This document shows, piece after piece, positions 8,912-18,390 of a stretch of DNA of 43,587 nucleotides (positions within the stretch are counted from its first letter, which is position 1; each line of letters opens with the position of its first letter). The notes below the pieces were generated by a model, which worked only from the letters and a program-made list of their open reading frames with translations, searched no databases and was not told where the DNA came from. The stretch spans positions 963,696 through 1,007,282 of the forward strand of contig MNCI01024072.1 in NCBI GenBank assembly GCA_015680685.1. The letters are read 5' to 3'. This DNA comes from Gnetum montanum. Lineage: Eukaryota > Streptophyta > Gnetopsida > Gnetales > Gnetaceae. A program made the position numbers and the translations under genes.

Positions 8912-10330
8912 TTAGCATGGAAAACAATCTCCCCCACAACTAGGTGGAAAGGAGGAGATGCGAAATATGGAGCAAGGCTGTCCTGGTGATGACAAGGCAG
9001 TTGCACTGGTTGAGTGAAGTTCACGGAAAGGTTTCAGTTGTTGGCGGTTGACTAACTGCATTTTGGTGGGGTCCTCAAGTTTGTGGATAAGTAAGGCCCT
9101 GGATGGGAAGGTTTCAGAGACAATGTAAGGTCCCTCCCATAGTGTTTGAAACTTGGACGCTTGAGATACATGTGAGGGGCTCCAATACAACACCTTGTCT
9201 CCACATCTAAATGTGATCTTCTGAATCCTAAGATCATGTTGTTTTTTGTTGTAGGCCTTATGGATCTCATTGGAAGATAGGGTCACTAATTGGTTCTCAT
9301 CTAGCACACTTAAATTGATAAGTTGTTCACGTTGTGCTAGCGGGAGGTCAAGGCCCAAGTCACTGGCGGTGGATAGTGTGCGGATTTCAGCCTGAATTGG
9401 AAGTGTTGGTAACTTGTCGTACACTAACTCATAGGGAGAGTACCCCCACAGGAAGTTTCCAAGTGGAGTGATAGGCCCATAAGGCATCATTAAGTTTAGT
9501 GCTCCAATCCCTCCTATATTTGCTGATGGTTCGGGTAAGGATCTTGGTGATCTCCCTATTGGGGACTTTGGCTTGCCCGTTGGCTTAGGGGTGATAGGGT
9601 GTTGTAAATTTATGCATGAACCCCAAGTGTTGCATGAGTTTCCGAAAAGTGACACTTGTGAAATGAGTCCCATTATCAGAAATGAGTGCATGTGGCACTC
9701 TAAACCTATTGACAATTTGTTGTTGGACAAATCATGCGACGGTGTTGGAAGAAAAGTCGACGATGGCTACCGCTTCTACCCACTTTGTACATTAGTCCAT
9801 AGCTACAATGATGTATGCCTTTCTATTTGACAAGGGTGTGATGGGTCCCATGAAGTCGATACGCCAAATGTCAAAGGGCTCTAGTGGCTAGATCCACTGT
9901 TGAGGTCCCTCCAATCATGCTGACATCCCACCATCTTTTTGGCATCGTTCGCAGGAGCAGGTGAACCATTGTGCATTCCTAAAAATTATGGGCTAGTAAT
10001 ACCCTACGAGCAAGATCTTAATGGTTGTGCAGCATCCAGAATAGTGGCCCCCATAAGGACCCTTGTGAGCATCTTGGAGGACGCACAGTGTATCATCATC
10101 AAGGACACACCATTGAACCAGGCCATCTGCACACACCTTATAAAGGTGGTTGTTGATTTCCATGAAATGATTGGCCTTATGGAGAAACTATTGTTTCTAC
10201 CAATGATTCCACTCCTTTGGCAACTCTTGGGTTGTGGGCTAGGTGAGGATGTGGTTGAACCAAGGGGATTCCTTGGGCACTTGTAGATCGACTGCACCTG
10301 TGAAGAGGAGTTCATCTAGAAATTGGTCAA
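8912..10330 (-). pseudogene. pol: Integrase of copy D, frameshifted
   Basis: Integrase inserts the cDNA into chromosomes. Visible in order are the end of the HHCC zinc finger (CSCERCQKDG, near 9950), the first catalytic Asp in RIDFMGP (near 9860), the second in SDNGTHF (near 9680), and the region of the third acidic residue (near 9565). There the frame reads ANGQAKVPNRE, so the expected Glu is Lys. Next come SPYELVYDKLP (9430), LDENQL, GDKVLYWSP and LWEGPYIV (9130), with the C-terminus near 8912. The frame changes between 9500 and 9600, and HPQAN has become a stop. No chromodomain follows. Identity is certain; function is lost. Confidence 0.9.
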
Positions 10331-10775
10331 AGAGGGACTCCTCCTTTTCTGTGTCATCCCATTGTAACTAAGACAAGTGGTCAACCACCACATTCTCAGT
10401 CCCCTTCTGGTCTACCATGGTGAGATCAAACTCCTAAAGAATCACTAGCCACCGAATGATGCGAGGACTCACCGTTGGTTTGTTCATTAGGAACTGGATG
10501 GTACCGTGGTCAGTATGCATGAACACCTTGTATCCGAGCACATAGTGCTAGAATTTTTCCAAGGCAAACACCACCACCATCAACTCCTTCTTGGCGGTGG
10601 TGTAGTTTAGCTGAGCACCCACAATGCTACAACTTGCACAGTGGATATAATATGGATGTTTTTGATCATCACACTATGTAAGCATGGCTCCCAAGGCGTA
10701 GTTGGATGCATCCATCATGATGTGGAAAGGCCTAGACCAATCAGGTGCCAATAGAATTAGAGTTTCTACGAGTTT
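10331..10775 (-). pseudogene. pol: RNase H domain of copy D
   Basis: RNase H removes the RNA strand during reverse transcription. The minus strand shows MDASNYALGA (catalytic Asp, near 10710), KKELMVVV (catalytic Glu, near 10590), HTDHGT (catalytic Asp, near 10510), then a stretch equivalent to LQEFDLTMVD and VADHLS (10370-10440). Integrase follows within about 450 bp, so there is no room for the second, archaeal-type RNase H of Tat elements. Scattered stops interrupt the frame. Confidence 0.85.
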
Positions 10776-11760
10776 CTATTTCAGCAATTGGAATGCAGAT
10801 TCACATTTCTTGGTCCAGATGAATGGAGCATCTTTCTTTGTAAGTTCTACCAATGGCTTGGAGATCTTTGAGAAGTTTTCAATGAAGTTCTGGTAGTAAC
10901 CAGTGTGTCCAAGGAATGACCAAACATCTTTGATTGTACTTGGTTGGCAGGTGATTCCTTGGATGACCCTGATCTTTTCAAGATCCACGCTAATCCCTGT
11001 TTGTGAGATGCGGTGCCCCAACACAATGCCTTCTTGGACTATTAAATGGCTTTTCTGCCAATTGAGCTACAGATTAGTGTCTACACACCTTTTTAGAACC
11101 TGCTCAAGATGGTCTAAGGCTTGCTCGAACGTGGCCCCATAGGTAAAGAAGTCATCCATGAAGACTTCTATCCCATTGCTGATTTGTTGTTGGAAGATGC
11201 TTAGGACAAGGCGTTGAAACGTAGTAGGCATATTACACAGGCCAAAGGGCATCTTATTGTATGCAAAAGTCCCCCATGGACTCGTGAAAGTTATTTTGGC
11301 TTGGTCTTTTGGTGCTATTTGGATTTGGTTATAACCATTATAACCATCCAAACATTTGTAATAGCGGTGCCCTACGATGGTGTCCAACACCTGGTCCACA
11401 AATGGGAGTGGAAAGTGATCCTTGAAGGTAGCCATGTTGAGCAACCGGAAATCAATACAGACCCTCCATCTGCCATCTTTCTTTGGCACGATAATGAGTG
11501 GGCTGACCCGTTTGCTATTGACAATAGAATAGATGAACCCTGCCTTTAGCAATTGTTCGATTTTATCTTTGATGACCTGCTTCAGTTTGGGGTTCAATTG
11601 CCTTTGTGGCTGTCGGTGCATCTTCATGGAGGGGTTAATATAAATTTGATGCTGGCAGACCCTAGGATCAACTTCGGTTAACTCAGGATACGACCATGTG
11701 AACGTAGCATCCCATTTGTTTACCACCTTCAGCAACTTCTTCTTCTGTTCTGGAGCAAGG
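10776..11760 (-). pseudogene. pol: Reverse transcriptase of copy D
   Basis: The best preserved RT in the window. One open stretch (11067-11735) carries SPLIIVPKKDGRWRVCIDF, FPLPFVDQVLD, DGYNGYNQIQIAPKDQ, KMPFGLCN and the catalytic FMDD (near 11160). The thumb and connection follow in a second stretch (10776-11024) with LGHRISQTGI, SFLGHTGYYQNFIENFSK and KCESAFQLLK. One break near 11030-11066 separates them. The motif set is that of the Athila/Tat branch. It matches copies B and C throughout. Confidence 0.93.
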
Positions 11761-12640
11761 GTGGCATTGATGATTACCGGCTTCCCATTTCACAAAAAAG
11801 CATACTCTAAGTGAGCTGGTAAAGAATTGAGCTCCAGGGGCTCATGTTTGAAGCTCTCAGAGATTTGTAGCTTCCCCTAGTCATCATGGTCATCAACGGT
11901 GGAGACTTGTTGATGAACCTCTTCCATTTCATCCATGCTTTCAACGTAGGCTTGTACAAGCCCCTCAGACAGTTCCATGCATAATGCCCTACTAGTAGGA
12001 TTAGCTATCAACCACTGGGTGCCCTCTTGGTTAGTGGCTACTACGTACAGGCACTGTTAAACAAGTGATTCCTTGGTACACCGACTGCATGCTTGAATGG
12101 ATATCCGCTTATCAGAACATAACTGCTACACACAGTTGCACCCTGAGTTATTGTACATGATGCATGGAACGTGCTTCTTCTTGATCTTTCCGAAAGGATT
12201 TTCCTTTGAAATTTCAAGTCATAGATCTTGGAGTCCTAGTTGTGCATCCACAGTGCTTAGCTAGGCTCTTCCCATGATGATTGGAAAGTTCCCCTTGTAG
12301 TTCTCCACACAGATGACTAGAAAATCAGTAGGATAGGACCACTCACAAATGGTGGTCACAATGTCCTCCACCAATCCCAAGGGAACGGTGATGGACTGGT
12401 CTACTAACTCGAGTCGAATGTTGCTCTTCTTTAGTGGGGGCAAGTTCCAGTTCTTGTACATATCATGAGAGATCAAATTGACTCCTAACCCCAAGTCTAG
12501 AATAGATTTGCATGGCTCGTTCCCTACCACCTGAAGATAGATGAGAGGGCTTCCCGAATCAGTCAATTTTCAGGAAAGATAACTTGCCTTGATCCAGTCA
12601 GTCATGGTGTGTGTGAGCATGACCGTCTGGACGTTGGAGT
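11761..12640 (-). pseudogene. pol: Protease and linker to RT, copy D
   Basis: A retropepsin-type aspartic protease would cut the Gag-Pol polyprotein. The open stretch at 12261-12566 shows SGSPLIYLQVVGNEPCKS, then DLGLGVNLI where copies B and C have the active-site loop DSG(S/F)(S/G)VNLI, and later GLVEDIVTTICEWSYPTDF and FPIIMGRA. The active-site DSG is therefore changed to DLG (near 12490). A linker with stops joins it to RT. The first Asp is kept, but the Ser to Leu change would very likely abolish activity. Confidence 0.8.
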
Positions 12641-15085
12641 GTGGTTGACTTGAAGGTTGCTCAGGCGGTGGAATAGTGGAGGTGCTTGGAGGTTCAAAGG
12701 CACTAACCACATATGTATGTGAGGGTATGTTCTAATTATTGGGCCAAAAAAGGACATTTTCGTGGCTTGGGTTCCAGTCCAGTTGGCTGAGGTGCCAGTT
12801 GTAGGTTAATAGCCCTCATAGTGTTTCATTGCTACGGCTGTGGTGGTATCTCTCCCTGCATCAATGGAGCAGGTGGCAGCTGAGTGGGATGTTGTGGAGG
12901 ATTGGCAGGAGAAGGTGATGGAGGATAGAAGAGATGTGGGTTTTCCCTCCTGGGTGATGGAGATTGAGGTCAAAAATACTCAGGGGGTGGTAATAACTTG
13001 GAAAGGCTACATGACTGGAAGAGTCCCTTGGAGAGATCGGTTGCTGAACGTAGTACCCATAGGGATCTAGCTATTTGTAAGGGTACTACTACCTTGGAGG
13101 TAGCATCTCCCACGCTTGTAGGTGTTGCCACTATTGGAAGTATTCATAAGGTTGTGGGGGCACTCCACTTGGATAGTATCCTTGCTACTGGTGGAACTTC
13201 CTGGGGTTGCCTTGTGGGTAAGGCAACCTTTGGGGTGTTTGTCTCTTTGCCAAGCGAGGATTCAATGCGTAAAGCCTAGACTCTTGGAGATGTGACACCA
13301 CAGGACAACATCCCTTAGGATGTTCATATTAGTAAATGCTACGTTCATCATCCTCCTTGGTGTCAGAGTCTGCAACCTACTCTGCTATAGCGACTTTGCC
13401 CTTACCCCCATATTGGGAACATTTAGCTTCCTTCTTCCTGCACCGATCGCAATCGTTACCTTGTTCTTTGGACTCTTTTGCAATTTTTAGCACACTTTGA
13501 AATTTTTCATCCAAAGAGTCCCACATATTATCAACCTTTGCTAATATTTTAGATGCAAACTTTTGTAATGGCAAGGTTTTTCGGTTCACCGTTGCTTCCA
13601 ATGGTGATTCCTCCTCATCATCGCAAAATCGGACTTCCCTTTTTCTGAGGGAAGGATCCCGGTTGAACTCGTCTACACTCTTCTTATTTCTAAGTTCCCC
13701 TTCCTCCTTGGCCACCTGCTCAATGAGGCATTGCAACTAATGGGCCCTTAGTTTTGATAGCTGCCCCTGGGCGTACATGCCAAGGATCTTTTGCATTTCA
13801 AAACGGAGCCCATCAATGATGTGGTGAAGCTGTGCCCACTAAGAGTAACCATGACCTAGGCACCAATGCAATAATGAGTAGTACCTGCTCATGGCGGCAT
13901 CCAAGGGTTCATGATTCCCTTGCTTCCAACCTTGGATTTTCCATCTCAGATTTGCCACTCTAGAGTACGTTTGATACTTGTCATTGAAAATTTGAAGCAT
14001 CGTACTCCATCTTCTGATTGATTCCAATTCTAAAGACTAGTACCAGCTTTCAGCTTCCTTGATGAGTGTGTGAGTGAATAGCTTCAACCTCTACCAATCA
14101 TTGTCAATGTTCTACAGGGTGCAGGCATCATGGAATGCCTGCAAGTGGGTCTGCGGATCACAATTGTATCCCCCTTCAAATATGGGGATGTTGTTCATAT
14201 CAACGTGCTTGATCCGACTATCCTTCACGTGCATACTAGGGATATGAACTACCTCAGCGATCTGGAGCATGCTCCGAGTAGCCAAAAATGGCTCATTTGA
14301 GTCATAGTCCTGCTGAGGACCATGATTTTTGTGATGATTCTAGCTACCCCTTCTTTCATGCTGGCGAGCATCGCGCGATTGGTCATGCATTTCCTCACGT
14401 GTTCCCTTCCAAACTTTTTTACCACTGTCCTTTCACCCTTTTCTACCTCAGTTACAATCCAAGCCTGAGCTGGATGAAGGTGTAGGAGAGCGAGAGGATG
14501 GAGAAGAAGGAGAGGTATCGCCACTGCTCCGATGTCGATCTTCCCCTCTACCCTAATGACGACCTCAATCATCCTGCCCATCTTTGCTATGTGACCCTCC
14601 ATCCCCTTGAGGATCTTGGTCACTTAAAGTCTTGTTCTAAATGATGGACTGAAGGACCTGCTACCCCAGGGGAAGTTCAGTTGAATGGGTATCATGAAAT
14701 ATGGGATCCCCATTATCTTGTAGCCCTTGCGAGAATAAGGGGTTACTGAATTGTTTCCCCTTCAGGTGTTGATACCTGTCTGCCTACTGCTGGTCTCGTG
14801 CTTGTTGAGACTCAGTGGGATGATAGTCCCAATAGTCATGGTCTTCCATGACATACTCCACTCCGCAGTCCTAGATGCCTAGTCTGCAAAGATTGTGAAA
14901 TAGGATCGCAGGAGCCGATCAGTCGAGTGGTAGCACAATGTTGCCCTGCATGTCCCACCATCGTAGATGCTCATCCTGATGTAGGATGAAAGTAAAGTCA
15001 GGTACATATCCTCGGGATGCTTGTGCACCACCCGATATTCTTGTGGCACTGGTGGGTTGGATACCTCTCTCTTGTGAGAAGACAT
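12641..15085 (-). pseudogene. gag: Gag of copy D, broken
   Basis: The start at 15083-15085 gives MSSHKREVSNPP. The N-terminal domain keeps DFTFILHQDEHLRWWD and GNIVLPLD (14920-15020). A Ser/Pro then charged linker (14290-14540) is less Arg/Ser-rich than in copy A. The capsid region spans about 13750-14230, with HVDMNNIPIFEGGYN, AFHDACTL, SWY and RRWSTMLQIFNDKYQTYSR. A charged segment follows (13377-13736) with REVRFCDDEEESPLE, and a tail with EHPKGCCPVVSHL where copy B has a zinc knuckle. The first cysteine pair of that knuckle is lost here. Multiple stops break the frame. Confidence 0.85.
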
Positions 15086-15231
15086 GTTGGACGCTAGATG
15101 GTCCATGTAATTGATGTACCTTACTACTTACTTTAATCCACCTAGCATGCATAAATGTTTCTATCCTGGGTCCATTCCAATGACTCGAATGATAATTTCA
15201 CTAAGGTTAGATGACGCATGTAAGACTAACA
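15086..15231 (-). other. 5' leader of copy D, up to the gap
   Basis: Untranslated leader between the gag start and the hidden PBS. It shares the GGTCCATTCCAATGA stretch with the leaders of A (near 1800) and B (near 32080). The PBS would be expected within the first 50 bases of the adjoining gap. Confidence 0.6.
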
Positions 15232-15788
15232 NNNNNNNNNNNNNNNNNNNNNNNNNNNNNNNNNNNNNNNNNNNNNNNNNNNNNNNNNNNNNNNNNNNNN
15301 NNNNNNNNNNNNNNNNNNNNNNNNNNNNNNNNNNNNNNNNNNNNNNNNNNNNNNNNNNNNNNNNNNNNNNNNNNNNNNNNNNNNNNNNNNNNNNNNNNNN
15401 NNNNNNNNNNNNNNNNNNNNNNNNNNNNNNNNNNNNNNNNNNNNNNNNNNNNNNNNNNNNNNNNNNNNNNNNNNNNNNNNNNNNNNNNNNNNNNNNNNNN
15501 NNNNNNNNNNNNNNNNNNNNNNNNNNNNNNNNNNNNNNNNNNNNNNNNNNNNNNNNNNNNNNNNNNNNNNNNNNNNNNNNNNNNNNNNNNNNNNNNNNNN
15601 NNNNNNNNNNNNNNNNNNNNNNNNNNNNNNNNNNNNNNNNNNNNNNNNNNNNNNNNNNNNNNNNNNNNNNNNNNNNNNNNNNNNNNNNNNNNNNNNNNNN
15701 NNNNNNNNNNNNNNNNNNNNNNNNNNNNNNNNNNNNNNNNNNNNNNNNNNNNNNNNNNNNNNNNNNNNNNNNNNNNNNNNNNNNNNNN
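15232..15788. other. Assembly gap (557 N) over the PBS and part of the 5' LTR of copy D
   Basis: The gap begins in the leader and ends inside the LTR. The 3' LTR shows that 603 bp of LTR are missing, plus the PBS and some leader, so the true gap should be about 650 bp. No repeat longer than a read is needed to explain it beyond the LTR itself. Confidence 0.9.
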
Positions 15789-16085
15789 GTCACGCTAATG
15801 GGCTCAAATACATCAACGCTCGAATAAAGAGCCGAGCACTTTTCTTACACCTGCTGCGGGCACTTGGAAAATATTCTATCTCCTACAGGAAAAAATTGCA
15901 AGAGCTTCGCTACAACTAACTAAAAAGTACCTAAATGAGGTAGAAGGCCCTCTTATTTATAGGCCGAAATAGGCTCTGCGTAAACGGGGCCACGTCGACG
16001 CATGGAAGGCTACGTCAACGGGGCCGCGTTGACACGGCCACGTATACACGACCTAGTTAACGCATCAACTAATGACACTTCATTA
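15789..16085 (-). repeat. 5' LTR of copy D, surviving part
   Basis: Aligns with 4334-4601 of the 3' LTR. The minus-strand TATA box lies at about 15953-15965. The U3 upstream of it (15966-16070) carries several ACGT cores (GCCACGTCGA, GCTACGTCAA, GCCACGTATA). It is longer than in the 3' LTR because of extra copies of a GGCC(A/G)CGT-type motif. It ends CATTA in place of CATCA. Confidence 0.88.
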
Positions 16086-16564
16086 CCAGATAACTACACT
16101 AAGTTCTTGAAACTAGTCGTATCCATTCCACCTCCTAATGACATGTAAAAAAAGTGCTTAAAATGTAAAGAATTAACTAAGAAAATAAGGAAATTATTCT
16201 AAGTAAATAAATAGAAAACTAAGTAGATTCTATAATGATGAAAAGAAATTTGGATCTTTATTGTTGGTTATGAATTACATTCAAGTACAATTCACTTGAA
16301 TACAGACACTGTACAACTGCTCAACACCACACTGTGGGCATTCAATTTATCATTAACTATGAAAACAAATTGCAAGAATTTGGCTAAGGGTTGGAATGAA
16401 AAGTTATTGATTGTGAGCCTATGTGTTGGTATTTATAGGGTTGCATAAATTTTGAGACATTGCATCAATGGTGAGGTAGGATGGGTTACAGAATTGTAGC
16501 TATGATATCATTGATACAATATCATAAATATGATATTAAATTACAACAAAAATTGATTTTATCA
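16086..16564 (-). repeat. 3' LTR of copy E, right fragment
   Basis: Continuation of the LTR broken at 3730. It contains the conserved TTTGGATCTTTATTG to ACTGTGGGCATTC stretch, a minus-strand TATA box (CCTATAAATACC, about 16429-16441) and a U3 rich in GATATC-like palindromes (16500-16545). It ends ATCA at 16564, followed by the polypurine tract. Confidence 0.8.
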
Positions 16565-16579
16565 TACCCCCACGATTGA
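16565..16579 (-). other. Polypurine tract of copy E
   Basis: The minus strand reads GTCAATCGTGGGGGTA, ending directly at the 3' LTR. It matches the equivalent boxes of B and D. Confidence 0.75.
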
Positions 16580-16740
16580 CTAAAAACTCATCCTCAACCT
16601 CAAATAAAATGAGGATAAAGTCACTTAAAAAATTGGGAGTTAGACTTGACTTAACATGATTGGCTATTTACATAACTCTATGAATGCTACATTGGCGTGT
16701 TTACAAAATGACATAGTAACATGAAAAGACAAAAAAAATT

Positions 16741-18390
16741 GAAGTAGCTCGATGTAGCCTTATGTTCCCAGTGGTGGAGGCTCTTCCATTGGTTTCTTTT
16801 TTTTTATCATCATACTTTCAGAATTGGTATCTATTAAGGAGTGCCTATGGTTTTTCCTCCTTTATCCTTGGATCATGTACCATCCACACTTGTTAAGAAA
16901 TGTTTGATGGAGCTGCTACATTCCATGGGCATGGCAACTATGGAAACATTTTATTGGCCTTTACATATGATGTTGAAAATTGTCGCCTCTCCTCCTCAAA
17001 AGCTGTACCTACCTTCTAAGTTCTTGGTAGTCAGACATTTTTTATGCTAAATTCACTTGTACATCCTTCTACCCTTGGTAGTTGGCTTTCAAAATCTCAA
17101 GCTCAGAGTTTGTGACTTGTATTTTTAATAGAGCATCTTTCTAATCAACAAACTCCTTCTCATACAATGTGTACATAACCACTACCTATTGTTCAAGCTC
17201 ATTTCTTGGTCTACTTGTTGTTAACATGGCCAGATTAACATAACGAAGGTTTGCTAATCCCATGTACTCTATCAAATCCTCTATCTATAGGTCCTTATTC
17301 TTTACTTTACTTTAGTGGACATGAGTGAGGCCATCCAAGATGGGTTACTAGTTTAGATTTTGAGTAGAGAGTGAAGTGATTTTTGCCTTCACCATCTGGA
17401 TTTCTTTTTCATTGATCTATTTGTACATGTCCTCCTAGTCTCTGAAGTATTCCTTCAGCTTTTCATGTCCTTTGGCCTTATTTTTCCATGCACTTATTTT
17501 AATTGTAGACCTTTATCAAATTGCGTGGACTTCTTTCATTGACTAGGTTCTATTTTTTATAGCCAATTTACTAATATCTTGGTTGACTCTAAGGAGTTGT
17601 TCTTGTAGTTAATGGATGCTTTCCTTGAGAACATTCTTTTGCTCTTATACGTTAATCAACATTGTATTTCAATAGTGAGCTTTTTGTTTTCATTTTCTAA
17701 TTCTATGAGGGCTTTGGGATGTGCATAGATTTTTTCTTTTGCAATTGAGGTATTTCACATTGCCATTTCACTCTCCATTTCAACTCTAATGTTGTGAGCA
17801 ATAAGTTGCCTTACTTGATCTATTCTAAATTGTTCAAGCTAGTTATGGATTATGAACTATGCAAGGTCTCTTCTCTTGGCTCTTATAATTCCTAATTCCT
17901 CCTATAACCTATGCATCTCATTCTCCATGTGTTTTTTCCTTATTTCGATCATAACTAGCTTTTCCTTTGTAGTCCTATGATGGTGGTGTTGGAGATTATT
18001 ATTGTTGTTGATCTCTAGTAGGTGGCAAGCTACTGGGTCTTACTTATTGTTGCTGCTTGGTAGCTGGAAGATTTGGCAAGATTCAAACTTGTTGCTCCCT
18101 TGGTGCCCGCTAGCTTTTCCAGCTAATCTTTCTTAGGAGGCACCAACTTTAACATTTCTACATAGGAAGCATTTTGAGCTTTCCTCAAGACGTTATTGGT
18201 GTAGCCTAAGATTCTTGCTTATTTTCACAGCTTCCTTATTAGGCAAGGTATTGGCAACCATTTGGGATTGCCAATGTTGGGGGCCTTCAATCTTGTGACT
18301 AGGCTCACGAGATGTGAAGGTGTTCTTCAAATAGAGTTTAGGTGCTTGCTGGTCTCTAGCAACACGAAGGCCCAAATACCTCCAAATAGA
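16741..18390 (-). pseudogene. Extra 3' frame of copy E, C-terminal half, broken
   Basis: Homologous to the 3' frame of copy D. Near 16870-17000 the minus strand reads LPCPWNV, then WMVHDPRIKEEK, matching LPCPWEV and DPRSKEEK in D. Upstream (17400-17960) is a charged, heptad-like coiled-coil stretch with RKKHMENEMHRL, HNIRVEMESEMAM and ELENENKKLTIEIQ. It aligns with the D coiled coil (IRAKRRDLA against LRAQIFDPA). Near 17970-18060 comes an Asn/His-rich stretch, and at 18193-18375 an open piece with no counterpart seen in D. Many stops interrupt it. The N-terminal half lies beyond copy C at 41303-42030. Confidence 0.65.

Larger units (their letters stand above)
3731..16085 (-). mobile_element. 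Copy D: near-complete Ty3/gypsy element with extra 3' frame
   Basis: This 12.4-kb element lies inside the 3' LTR of copy E. The left LTR starts TGATGAGCAG at 3731, the right LTR ends CATTA at 16085, and both are flanked by CCAGA. On the minus strand it has gag, protease, RT, RNase H, integrase, a long 3' noncoding region, the extra 3' frame, a polypurine tract and the 3' LTR. The PBS and about 600 bp of the 5' LTR are hidden in an N gap. D is about 2.3 kb longer than B or C, which matches the size of the 3' frame. All coding regions carry stops or frameshifts. Confidence 0.92.

Noticed and set aside
10331-10400. A second, archaeal-type RNase H as in Tat elements
   Set aside because: Only about 450 bp lie between VADHLS and the integrase zinc finger, and they show Athila-like pre-integrase sequence.
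11214-11549. Plus-strand frame of 111 codons opposite RT
   Set aside because: The minus strand here encodes the best preserved RT in the window, so this is a shadow frame.
15111-15827. Long frames of 195-238 codons across the N gap
   Set aside because: They exist only because N was read as open; almost all residues are undefined. The same holds for frames across 27961-28246.
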